Assembly (NCBI RefSeq): GCF_000275845.1
Contig: NW_006766933.1
Span: forward strand, 62,001-126,000
From: Dichomitus squalens LYAD-421 SS1
Taxonomy: Eukaryota; Basidiomycota; Agaricomycetes; Polyporales; Polyporaceae
Length of the DNA: 64,000 nt
Reading direction: 5' to 3'
A program made the position numbers and the translations under genes. The notes beneath the pieces are model-generated. The model made no database searches. It saw nothing but the letters and a program-made list of their open reading frames with translations, and was not told where the DNA came from. Below are positions 45,819 to 56,118 of the stretch, piece by piece (within the stretch, counting starts at the first letter, position 1; each line of letters opens with the position of its first letter).

Positions 45819-47011
45819 TCAGAACACGCTCACCGACGAGACAGAACCCACAGATGCACTGATCGCACCCGAGAGGTCCCATCCGCTCAGCTCCAACTCG
45901 AGGGCCGAGGGGAAATCGTCCGGGGGCGCGCTCATTGGACCCGTTTCCAGAGGCGTTGCGTCATGGGGGACCACAGGAAGCATGGCCAAAAGTCTCTGCA
46001 TCTCGACCTCGCTCTCCCAGTCAATCTCCGGAAGTGAGGATGGGGGCTGGGTCATCGGCGCGGCGGAGGGTGCCGGGGCCAATTTGATTTCGGAGATCGA
46101 CTGGGATCTTGACCTGGAGGGCGTAATGACAGCAGGCAGAGTAGTCTGCGGCGACACGGGAGAAGGCGCAAGGATCTCGCGGAAGAGATCGTCCATGGCG
46201 ACTTCGTCCACAGCCGAGGGGGCGCCCTCACCGATCTGGATGGTCGGCGGATATGATGGTGTGGGGATGTTGAGCTCCAGCTGGAGGCGATTCGACGAAT
46301 ATTCAGATCCACCCGCTGCAGGGACACTGATGATAAACGAGGGGCATCAGTGGTCGCCACCCGTGCTAGGTGGCGAGTGGAATCGAAGTCGTCAGCATCG
46401 AAGAGAGTGCTGGAGTCGGAAGAGAGGTTTGATGGTGCGGGAGAGATAGGGAATAGAGGATTTGAGGGCACAAATACGGGGAAAGTAGTTGTGGGAGGGT
46501 GACCACTCGTGACTGGTGCGGAGGGCGTCGAAGAAGAGGGTGCAGAGGAGGTTGATGGTGAGGGGACGGAGGGGACGTTGAGGGGAAGGCCAGAGGCAGC
46601 TAGCGCCTTCATGACTGCTTCCCACCCGGTCTCCAGCGTCTTAACCCTCTGTCGGAGCTCCTCGTTCTCCCGTTCTCGAGCCCTGTCCTTCTCGCGCTCT
46701 TCGTCTTTCTGTTCGTGGGGATGTGATAGTTCGGTGAGACCCATGCCGGCGCGGAGTTGCCTGTTCTCCTCCTCGAGCTCCTGGACGCGGCGCTCGAGGT
46801 ACGTGAACTGCGCCTTTCGGCGGTCGCGGGAGTTCTGGGCAGCGATGCGATTGCGGTGTGCGCGTGCTTCTCTACGCTCCTCTGGAGTGATTTCGGAGCG
46901 GGAACGCTTGCGCGGGGGACCTGCTAAGTCCGACGTGAATGAGTCGGGGGAGTGTGCGTCGTCTGTAGGCGATGGTGAAAGGGCAAGGTCCATGTCAGCG
47001 GGGCGTTTCAT
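45819..47011 (-). CDS. HAC1/XBP1-type bZIP transcription factor (unfolded protein response), frame switch at a predicted Ire1 intron
   Basis: Nuclear bZIP activator of the unfolded protein response. From ATG 47011 the first frame encodes an N-terminal acidic stretch, then PPRKRSRSEITPEERREA, HRNRIAAQNSRDRRKAQ and the leucine zipper LERRVQELEEENRQL. The RKR, PEER, NR-x-AAQ-x-SRDRRKA layout is that of XBP1/HAC1. The first frame ends in a Ser/Pro-rich segment and then turns into Arg/Pro-rich nonsense, stopping at 46052. A second frame from about 46318 to 45819 encodes a convincing acidic activation domain: VAMDDLFREILAP, LPEIDWESEVEMQRLLAML, ALELELSGWDLSGAI. No acceptable GT-AG intron joins the frames. 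Removing 46392-46319 (74 nt) or 46347-46319 (29 nt) does, giving 372 or 387 aa. This matches how fungal HAC1 genes are processed by Ire1. The unspliced product would be 319 aa without the activation domain. Confidence 0.88.
46319..46392 (-). other. Predicted unconventional (Ire1-type) intron of the HAC1/XBP1-like gene
   Basis: The 3' site is CCCTG|CAGCGGG, a seven-base loop CTGCAGC closed by CC/GG. It fits the CNG|CNGN Ire1 loop and resembles the XBP1 3' site. The favoured 5' site is GATG-CTG|ACGA-CTTCG, a loop CTGACGA held by a stem of GATG against CTTC-type pairing (one mismatch). The distance is 74 nt, congruent with 2 mod 3, and both cuts are in phase 1, so splicing restores the activation-domain frame. 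A 29 nt alternative uses CTG|ATG at 46348/46347. No GT-AG boundary fits. Confidence 0.6.
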
Positions 47012-47313
47012 GGCTGGGTCGTGGTAGGTGGAAATTTGAGGGGAGTACGTGTCAGAACAGAAAGAGGAAGAGACAGGTCTTGTAGGAGTTCAGACTGCTC
47101 GAAGGAGATGTGAGAGTACGTGGTGGTCGTTGAGAAAGCTGTGTGGACACGTACTGAACACGTATACACCTTCTCCGCTGTTGTCGGCTATTTACCACCT
47201 TTCCTCTTTCGGCCACATCTCGTCCCACGTGAATCCCTCCGCAGCATTGCCTCCGTCCTGAACGTTCAACGTTCGGGTTCATCGCTGTCTCGACAATTCC
47301 ACTGCGCCGCAGT
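47012..47313. promoter_or_regulatory. Shared divergent promoter of the HAC1/XBP1-like gene and Rpr2
   Basis: 302 bp between opposing starts. It contains several ACGT-core motifs (TACGTGG near 47115, ACACGTACTGAACACGTAT near 47150 and CCCACGTGAA near 47223). Such cores can bind bZIP proteins, so self-regulation is possible; this is inference. Confidence 0.45.
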
Positions 47314-48140
47314 ATGGGCAAGAAGAACAAGGAACAGGAGCCTGCTGCGAAGCTGAACAGTGTCACGAATAGAGACATCATCCAACGAATCAACTTCCTC
47401 TACCAGGCCAGCACCTATCTCAGCACTATCTCCCAGCCGCCCGACGGCACTGTCCAGTTGCAGCGTAATGACAGCACGCACGGGAAGCGGAAGAAAAATA
47501 CGATAAGACATCCGAAGAGCACAGCAGAACTGTCGAGATGCTATGTGGGCTCTATGCGCATCGTCGGCCAGAAGGCTATCGTCCGAATGTGAGCAACTCC
47601 GCCAGTCCTTCCGGACGCCACTCATCTTACTCTCATCATAGGGATCCGTCATTGAAGCGGACTCTCTGCAAGCAGTGTGACACTGTGCTGCTTCCAGGCG
47701 CGACTGCGTCCGTCCGTGTCAAGCGTATGTTTTATCCTGCTGATCGCGGTCTTCAAAACTGATACTCCCTACCAGCATCGGGCAGCCATGGACAGGTCGT
47801 CACATACACCTGCCTCTCTTGCAGTACCAGCCGTCGCATACCTGCGCCCCCGGTCCTGGACCTGGACGCCTCAACGGCCGAGCCGTTCGCCCCATCTACC
47901 CCGGTGGACCGCGCACCTTCGTCCTCGGCTCCTGGTCCTCTTGCCGAGGCACTGTCAGACATCATGGACGTTTATGCTCCCTCACAAGAAGCATCAGTCA
48001 GGAAAAGAGGGAGGCCGCGCAACCATCGTCGGAGACCTGTCCCCCGCATCCCACCGCTCTTCGAGAGGCCAGGTCACGTGGTATTCCGAGGAAATGAGGT
48101 GCTCCCCTCCCAACATATTAATGGATCCATGGTAGAATAG
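47314..48140 (+). CDS. RNase P/MRP-type zinc-ribbon protein subunit (Rpr2/Rpp21 family)
   Basis: Protein subunit of RNase P, needed for tRNA 5' maturation in the nucleus. Three exons, 47314-47588, 47642-47724 and 47776-48140, give 723 nt and 240 aa. The N-terminal helical part reads IIQRINFLYQASTYLSTI and YVGSMRIVGQKAIVRMDPSL. The zinc site is two Cys pairs: LCKQCDTVLLPG and YTCLSCSTSRRIP. The C-terminal extension of about 100 residues is Pro/Ser-rich and then basic (RKRGRPRNHRRRPVPR), which could be an AT-hook-like or nuclear-localisation segment. Confidence 0.9.
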
Positions 48141-48438
48141 CGTAGGGCCTTCCGTGCGGTGATGTATATTTCGTTTTGCTCCAAGCAAAGAGTACTAGTG
48201 GAGCGTCCACGCGCATCAACCGGGCTCCGCCCTCAACGGGTCCCCACGTGCACAGTACAAAATGAGCCAGCCAAAAACCCACTGCCATCTCCAACACACA
48301 TTCCTCCAACAATATACCTGTTCGGATCCTAAGGCTGCAGAGGATTCTTGTGCCACTTGTGTCCAGGGGACTTGCCATCGAGCGAGGCTCATGAAGCATA
48401 GCAAACTCGTGTACAGCGTTGCGGGGTATCACACTCCT
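48141..48438. other. Convergent spacer
   Basis: 3' UTR region of Rpr2 (+) and the AAA-like gene (-). Nothing else seen. Confidence 0.5.
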
Positions 48439-50439
48439 CTACACGTCGGCTAGTATCCTCACCAGAATCTCCTTCACGCTCTTCCTCTCCCACCCCAGCT
48501 TCGCCCCTTTCCCAACATCTGATCCGGCAGCCCCCATCCCGGGAGGCACAGCCGGGAACATGACGCTCCCAAGTACTTCGTCGTCGGGCCCGTCACGTAC
48601 GCGTAGCCGATGCGAGACCACCCTCGGGAATATCCTCGCCACATCCTCCTCCGACACATCCCATATCTCCGGCCACGACCGCTTCATCGCCTCTGTCTGT
48701 GCGTCCGCAGGCGTGAGCTCGGGCATAACCTGCGCGAGGAGCGCGTCGTACATCCCCAGCGGGCCCGAGCCCTCCATGTCCTCGGCCTCAACGCGGAGCC
48801 TCACGCCCCCTATGCTGTACTCCTCTGAGCCTTTGCCCTTCCCGGCAACGCTCTCCGCGCTCCTCCATGCTGCAGACGCGCTCCGCCAGCTCCCTGCCGT
48901 GTCGTGGTCATGACTATGGCCACGTGGATGGCCCCCGATCCGCGCCTCGTGCTCGACGAGCGCGGCCCCAATCGTGTCCCCGTTGAGAACCCGGAACGCA
49001 CGCGCGAGCGCCTCCGCGTCTGCGTGAGCGCGCATCGTCAGCAGCGTGCCATCGAGCGCGGGATGGTGCCGCGTCGCGGCGAAGAGGTCGAGGAGGTACT
49101 GCTCGAGCGACGGATGAAGCGCCGCGTATGGGAAAGGCTCAGGCGCGGTAGGGTGCACAGAAGGGTACTCGTGTGTCGCATTCACGGAAGGATAGAATAT
49201 TGGGGCAGCTGTCGGATACGGCCGGGCTAGCATACGCAAGTGGGCAAGTTCAGGCGCTTGGAGGACTGGCGGAGCTTGAGGGGTCGGCGCGGGTAGCGGT
49301 GCAGGCCGTCGTGCGGGAGAAGGGTGCACTGGGGTTGGTGAGGCGAAATAAGGATGGGCGGTGTGTGGGAGGGTTGAAGGCGATGGGATCGGCGTGCCGC
49401 GAGGGGTCGGAGTGTGAGCAGCCCTGTAGGCAAGGTAGCTTTGCCGTACGGACGGTGGCAACGAGACATCCGCGCTCATAGAGAATTTGTCGACCTGTGA
49501 GAGATGGGACGCATGAATATTTACGGGAGCGTTGTGGATAGAACGAAATGTCATTACCAGACCACCCAAGATCGGAGGCCGCTCGTGGGGATCCCACTTG
49601 CAAACGTAGACCAACAAGAACCCGTCGGGCAAGTTCCATGTGCCTTCCTCCACGTCGGCATCTTCTCCTGAGAGATCCGTGTCGCTATTCTCCAACCTGC
49701 CTAAGACTACCCTCCTTTCTGCGAGCACCTGCATTAGCGCACGCTGCGACGGCGCGGACGCGTGCTCTAGACCGGACACGACCACCGCGCGGGGGAGAGT
49801 CGAGACTGTGCTGCCAGAGCCTCCCGCCCGTCCGCTGTCTGGGATGCTCTTCTGCGCTCGCAGGCTCTCTACTGTTACGCTTGTAGGGAGGGACTCGTCG
49901 GCCTCTGCGACATCTTGGGCACCAAGAGGTGAGAAAAGAGAGGAAAGCGGAAGTGGGTCTGTTCTGTGCCGGTGTGCTCCAGGACGCCCTTTCGACACGG
50001 TCGATCGCACGGTTGACCCCGGAGTGCGATTCGCGAGCAACGGTCGACGGGAAGAGGCGAGTGATGACGCGTCGAAATACTTGTCATCTTCCTCTCCATC
50101 TGTGCTCACGGTGGGTAGTGATGCGGACCGTTGAGGCATATGGCTCTTGCTTCGTGATGTTTTCGTTGCACCCGCGAGCGGGATAGGGCCTGAGCGCGGC
50201 GTGCCATCCCCGCCGCTGGGACGCAAGCGAAGTGCGCTGTTGCTACGATGCGAGGACATTGAGGGTACGGGAGCACGACGGAAGAAAATCGACCGGAGAA
50301 ATGCGTCGGGATGATCGGGCCTGCTGAAGGAGGAAGGGGCCTGTTTTGGCGGGGGACGCTGACGACTTCCCGACGGCTGGAACGATTTCGCAGCTATTTT
50401 CTGCTTGTGCGTGGGGATTCCTAGAATATGTTGCAGCGT
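48439..50439 (-). CDS. Mg-chelatase/MoxR-like AAA-related protein, nucleotide-binding motifs not recognisable
   Basis: Resembles fungal proteins annotated as magnesium-chelatase-like. Two exons are clear: 50439-49558 (ATG at 50259 in frame) and 49494-48439, split by a 63 nt in-frame intron (GTAATG to CACAG). From ATG 50259 the product is 585 aa. Sensor/Walker-B-like segment: LPRAVVVSGLEHASAPSQRA, LMQVLAERRVVL. Then TWNLPDGFLLVYVCKWDP, HERPPILGGL, VDKFSMSADVSLPPSVRQ, and the lid-like YLLDLFAATRHHPALDGTLL, TMRAHADAEALARAFRVLNG, D. The N-terminal 150 residues are Ser/Thr-rich. No Walker A is present and the Walker B position has SGLEHA instead of hhhhDE. The frame stays open upstream of the ATG to an acceptor-like GGTAG at 50440-50444 (TLQHILGIPTHKQK), so the true start is probably in an unseen upstream exon. 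Confidence 0.75.
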   Translation of the reverse strand, partial: TLQHILGIPTHKQKIAAKSFQPSGSRQRPPPKQAPSSFSRPDHPDAFLRSIFFRRAPVPSMSSHRSNSALRLRPSGGDGTPRSGPIPLAGATKTSRSKSHMPQRSASLPTVSTDGEEDDKYFDASSLASSRRPLLANRTPGSTVRSTVSKGRPGAHRHRTDPLPLSSLFSPLGAQDVAEADESLPTSVTVESLRAQKSIPDSGRAGGSGSTVSTLPRAVVVSGLEHASAPSQRALMQVLAERRVVLGRLENSDTDLSGEDADVEEGTWNLPDGFLLVYVCKWDPHERPPILGGLVMTFRSIHNAPVNIHASHLSQVDKFSMSADVSLPPSVRQSYLAYRAAHTPTPRGTPIPSPSTLPHTAHPYFASPTPVHPSPARRPAPLPAPTPQAPPVLQAPELAHLRMLARPYPTAAPIFYPSVNATHEYPSVHPTAPEPFPYAALHPSLEQYLLDLFAATRHHPALDGTLLTMRAHADAEALARAFRVLNGDTIGAALVEHEARIGGHPRGHSHDHDTAGSWRSASAAWRSAESVAGKGKGSEEYSIGGVRLRVEAEDMEGSGPLGMYDALLAQVMPELTPADAQTEAMKRSWPEIWDVSEEDVARIFPRVVSHRLRVRDGPDDEVLGSVMFPAVPPGMGAAGSDVGKGAKLGWERKSVKEILVRILADV

Positions 50440-53400
50440 CTACCAAAGGAGAATGAGCACGTCGCTTCATCTGGCATGTTGGGCTCGCTGAGGGATAGGG
50501 CATAATGTGACGGGAACATTGTCAAACATGGATTTCTGCACCGGGGAGATCTGACTGCGAGGGTCGGACAAGTAACTGGAGAGAGGAGACCCTGGTCACA
50601 TAAGACGCAGTCATCGCGTCAAGCCCTACATCTTTCTGAATGGGTATCCAAAGGTTGTTGACATGTAGGAAGACAGCATACCTTCTGAGCCGCTAGAAAG
50701 CGAGGGGCGATTTGTTGCCTCAGACGGGAGCGGTTTCGAGGCTCGTGTGCGGGCAGTTTCAAGAGTATGGGTGACGGCGTGCAGACACGTATCTTTCGGG
50801 CCACCCGCGCTATCTTGCAAGCGACTCGAAACGAGCGTTGCCGCAAAAACCTGTTCGAGGTCACGGCTTCGGGTCTAAACAGGTTTGCTCGGCCCTAAGC
50901 CCGTCGAGGCTGCTCCCACCTGTAGCAGCAACTCAGCCCTCCATTCAAACATGGTGGAGAAGCTTCCTCCTAGCGTACTAGGTCGATTTCCGCGGAAAGG
51001 AACAACCGCGACCAAGACATGGATTCTGCGCGCAGGTATAAGGAACGCCTCCAGGCGAGCAGTGCACAGAAGGCCTATTTTACTTCGCCGTCACGGTCGC
51101 CATCATGAGTCTAAATCAGGTTTCTTAGCTGGAAGTCCGCCAAGACTGAGTCCACTGTGGCGGAGACTTGATCCTGGCGCTCTTCAGACCCCGGTATACA
51201 TCTACTGGACCTCTTTGTGCACTTTTGTGGATGTGGCAGGTCCCGGGATGGCATCGACTCGATAAGGTGAAGAGCGTGAGGGAAGAGGAAGTTCCCATCT
51301 TCAGCTCCCAGCATAACGGACAACCGCGACCGCGTCAGACGCGAGTTTCGCGTTCTCTTCTGGGCTACTTTTCCGGCCCTCGCAGTCAGACCGCCCGAGC
51401 TCAGAAGCTCATGTTCCCCCGTTGAAGGCAAATAGATACGAATGGTGACATTCACTCACCAGCGTCGCAACATTCACCACCATACCAACATCCTCTTCCT
51501 TTGTTCGTAAGATAAGATGTAGCCCACAGTGTGAACCTGAGTTTGGCTCGAGCTTCACACTGCCCACAGGTTGAGGCCGAGCTATGAGACATGTTAGGAG
51601 ACTCCGTAAGATCATAGAGTCCAAGGGAAGGTCTGGATGAGCTGCACGTGCCCGGGACAATAGTCCCGTTAGGTATCCAGAGGATCCAGGAGGAGCATGG
51701 GTATCCAGAGCTATTGCCGATTGCATTGCGAGACGCGACTAGTGTTCGTAGGATTTGTGGAAGGTCCAGGCTTCGCAATTGAGGTGCATCTGCGAGAAGC
51801 TAGTGAATCACGGCTCAGTTACGTTGCAAGTGAGCGCATAGTCATGGTAGAATCTCGTCGGACGCGAAGTGACCAGAAGCAAGAAACAAAACAAGGTGAG
51901 CGCAAGGCTTGACGAAGTAGCAGTAAGCGCCTAACGCGCGTTGGCGGCGGATGGCCAGGAATCCAGGTTAGGGTTACATGCGTCATGAAATCGTTAACTT
52001 AAACTTCATCTGGTGTCTTTTACCATCATGATTCAATCAGAGGTGTCACTCTCTGGAGTGCAGTCTTTTGAAGAGATACTGTGAACTTATTCCACCCTGG
52101 TTTCAACACAGTGGCTGTACTAGGGTCGACATCAATATGGAGGAGAGGATGTACTTGGGATCTCGCGGCAAGGTGTGTCCCCTAGCCCTTTAGGTGTACA
52201 GCAATCCACATCAGTATATCTGGACCTCACTTAGAGAATGGACGTAGTAAATTGACTATAATTGCAAGTCTAAAGCTGGCTTCCCTGAGGTGTGACTTAG
52301 TGATCATACTCCGTTGATTGTACTCCGGCTACCAATGCCCTAACCAGACCAGACAGTACATACGTGCAAGCTACCGATGTCTCTCTCAGCTCTCCCGGCT
52401 GTGCAACTTCTCTTTGCATGACACGGATTGGGTGGTCAATGTCGCGGACGGCGATGAGTTTCGATTGTGATATAGAAGCCGACATCTGACGATATCGTTG
52501 CCACAACGCAGAAAGTCGGATTGCGTTCCTCCGATGGGGAGGCCTGCTAAAATACAAGCCAACTGCTCGGCTCAATACCCCTGATCAGGTTAGCTGTTGT
52601 CGACAGGCGAAATGACTAATGGCTGGGGCAGGACACAAAGCACTGCATAATATCCGAGTCCACGAAACATACATGTCATTCTTCTGGCATGACGACGACC
52701 ACAAGCCCTCTGGAGATGGTCTCAAGGTAGGATATACTACACCTGACATGACCGCGATCTCGAAGACACGATCACAAGATATTCAAGACAACTAGAGTAT
52801 GCAACTTCACTTCCGAAGGGGCCGACGTATCGCCGGGAATGAGCTTGCACCTGAAGCCAATATCATACTACGCATCATGTAAGTAATAGACGCACAACTT
52901 CTGCCGACGAAGCTTTGATGGAGTGAAGTGCGATCCTACGAAGGCAAGGCGGGAGCAATGGGACCGCGCGGCATCGAGACGCGTGGAAGAGAAGTAAGAT
53001 GGCATGGCATGGAACACTTCTGCTCCAGCGAGTCTGCGCCTCAGATCTGGGCAAGCCAAGCAACCGCCAATCCACCGTGGCTCAGTGAGTGGCACCCATG
53101 CCGAGCGGCCGTCATGTACTCGTGAGCGAAACAGATGCGATGGAACGCATGTATCCAGACACATGCATCTCGGTCAGAATGCTGCGCCTGCGCAATATAG
53201 CCGGTCAGTTTTCCGCAGTCGTAGACGAAATTGATTATCATCTACCACATCAAAACCTTCACAAAGTGTTGCTCAGTTTCGCTCGGTCTTTCACTTCCAC
53301 CCCTCGCACGGCCACTGACGCTTTCAGATATCGCGGCCGTTCCCGGCAGTTCCGACAACCGTCTCCCCTTCCGTAGCTCGTGCTCAGGTGTGTGCCTTTG

Positions 53401-56118
53401 CACGTAACAAGGGGAAGGCCTCTGGAGGCAACAATCTGGCCCATTCTGATGCTTGACGACCAGCACAAAGGTGGTGGCATGATGGAGGGTCTTAGAAAGC
53501 CATCGGAGTCCCGTTTAGCCACCGGCATCGTGACATCGAAGCACACTCACGGGTCAGATGAGACCACTCCAGCCAAGCTGGGACGTCCAACACAGGTTCG
53601 CAAGATATAGTACGAACTCTACGTCGCTGTTTCCATCGCGAACCACACCTTGTGAGCCAGCATGCGTGTGGACGACGTGCACGAACGCTTCCCGTCTTGA
53701 TCACGCACCTGCGACCCTCGAATTCAGTTCCCGGCCATTGCGGGGGGACTTTCCACCGGCGCCTTCAATTGTAGCTCTTTGGGCGATCTGCTCTCTCGGT
53801 GCAGAGTTTGCATCACGACGGTGTAGATAGAGCGACGAGAGACGCGTTTGTCTGGGAAAACGGCCCCCACCGGTTCCGGGAAGAGTTCCCGATGTATCAT
53901 GCTCGTCCGAGCTACCTTGGGCGTACCGCCCATCTTAGCATTCGAAGTTCGTATTGTGGTACTAGTGGCGTTGTTCTTGTGCCTTGGAGCGGCCGGCACC
54001 TGTGTGCCAAGAGCGTTAGTGTACATACCACCACCGAACGTAACGTGAACCCGTCAGAGAGGACATGTGAGCGCCTTTTCAAAGAGGATGGGACTGTGGG
54101 TGGTGATGGTTCTAGTGTCCTGGTCGAGACACATCCTCACACGCAGAACTTATTGAGCGGAGCCGGACGTGGGAGACACTTATTCGCAGGCTTCTATTGG
54201 CGACCGGTAGTCAGTGAGACATTTCACAGTGGTACCTCCGGACATCACGCAGCATGGGACCGACGTGCACGGGGATTGTGAAAGCCATTGCGCACCATTC
54301 CTACGCAAACGACTCGTTAGCTAGAGACATCTGTTTGGTTCGAGACCTTTATATAGAAAAGCCTGCCGCATCGATACTTTCCCTGAAATCTCACCTGGCT
54401 TGCATGCGCTCCACGTAGTTTTCGGTTTCATTTTGTAGTGATGCGGCCCGTGAGAGTAATTGGTGCATACATGTCTGCGTAGACAGCCCGAGATACACCA
54501 ACAGCTGTATGACGTCCTAAATCTTCAAGTCCACTTAGCGATGAGAGTTTTCTTACCCTAGCCGCGGACGGATGGTGATCCATGAGGCTTTGGACGCCGT
54601 CGGGTCGTGTGAAGACTGGCCAGGCGTACGAACATGAGGCCGCGTGGAGACACCCTAGAATGACCGGGAATGCGTCGTTGCTGATGCGCCTGACATCCAC
54701 CAGGCGTCCACAAAGGCTGATAGGATGGCGCGCCGGACATTATCACATCCGGGCTGACCAGACAGTAGCGCCTGACGTGCTCCCCGAAGGCCAAGAGACC
54801 GCGCAGATCAGGATCTCGTCTACTGTAGTAGGCGACCGACAAGCAGGAGTCTTGATGAAGCGACACGGCAGAGCACCGGGTCTGCAGAAGTACATATTTG
54901 ATTTGAGTTTCACGATTACATTTTCGTTGTGCTCGCCTCTTCTGGAGGGTTAGAGTGCTGCGCTGATATGGCAAGACCAGGTCGATGATCCGGAATCGGG
55001 GTGCAAGGGGCCGACTCACTACATACATGGTTCTTCCACTCGGCGCGATCACGCAAAATCATATAAATGACCGCACCGCCTTGGAAGATAATCGGATTGC
55101 GGAAGCGCTTTCTTTCCCCTCGGGGTGCGGACATCGTAAGAATCGTGCACGAGATGGCAAGAAACTGATGCGGGCCCCGGGCGTTTTCTGACGTTTGTGT
55201 CAAGTGAAATTAGCGATGGGGAGCCGCTAGCCGCCGACGACAGTGGAGGTGTCGAGGGTGTGATTCATGCAGGTTTCGACAACAGCTTGCGGCAGGAACA
55301 TGGTGGTCAGAAGACAACATCGGTGCATTGTCCTGGGGAGAACATACCGCCGGTAGGATCTGAATCTGAGAATGAGATACATCGGGAAGACGGTTTGTCT
55401 TGATCAGAGTTGCTGATTGGTCAGTGTATTGATGGAGACAGGTCCCGATGTCGGTCGAGAGACCTCTCAACTTGGGTCCTTCCTGTCCACCTGCGTTCGC
55501 GACTAGACCATACATGCCTCTTCTCTTGCTACGTTCAGTCTCCATAACTTCTCAAACCCCGCAAGATGGAGGAAGGCAGACTCGCTCTCTCCAGAGCCCC
55601 AGTGTCCGGAATGAGTCGAGAACATACCGACATACAGCATGTCGAACGGCAGCATCACACTGTCGGACGTCGACATGACAATGATTGAGCACATGCGTCC
55701 CACGCAGTCGAGCCTCCATGGTGCTCTGGATCAAGATTTGCAACGTATTCCTATTTACGAGCCCGCCTTCGCGTCTCCCCCGCTTCCTCTCCCCTGGCGC
55801 TCTTCCCGGCCACGGCCCTGTGACGCGCGCCGTGCGCCGTTCAGCTATATTGCCCTTTCTCCCGCGCTCACATCCTTTCCTTCCCCCTCGTCGACGCTGG
55901 TCCCGCGCAGGCGATTCCGGATCGTCCAGCCCCCCTTAACCTCCTTCTCCCGCGTCGTTGCGGTCCCCGTGGCGACCCACTCATCGCTCTCGCATCCCCG
56001 ACGCGTTCTTCACGGCACTTGATTTAATTTCCAGCGGCTCGGCTCACCTCCGATTCTGCTCTCTGACGACCTCCAAGCACCTGCTACGCCCCACAAGCTA
56101 TTTATTAATCCTACATGC
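50440..56118. other. Gene-poor region (5.7 kb)
   Basis: No exon chain with recognisable family motifs was found on either strand. It includes a hairpin with 9 bp arms CAGTGTGAA/TTCACACTG at 51527-51562 and a TATATA-like box near 54347. The first few hundred bases (50440-50900) may contain unseen 5' exons of the AAA-like gene. Open frames around 53.5-55.5 kb are short and overlap in all frames, consistent with decayed sequence. Confidence 0.5.

Noticed and set aside
46319..46461. Conventional GT-AG intron in the HAC1/XBP1-like gene
   Set aside because: The possible donors (GTGGCG and GTATTT types) either keep the wrong frame, create an early stop or give introns under 40 nt.
48904..49481. Plus-strand Arg-rich open frames across the AAA-like gene
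   Set aside because: Mirror-image frames of a GC-rich minus-strand exon with clear family motifs.
54428..55545. Minus-strand open frames that might form a membrane receptor gene
   Set aside because: Could not be joined into a consistent exon chain; hydrophobic patches are short and phases conflict.
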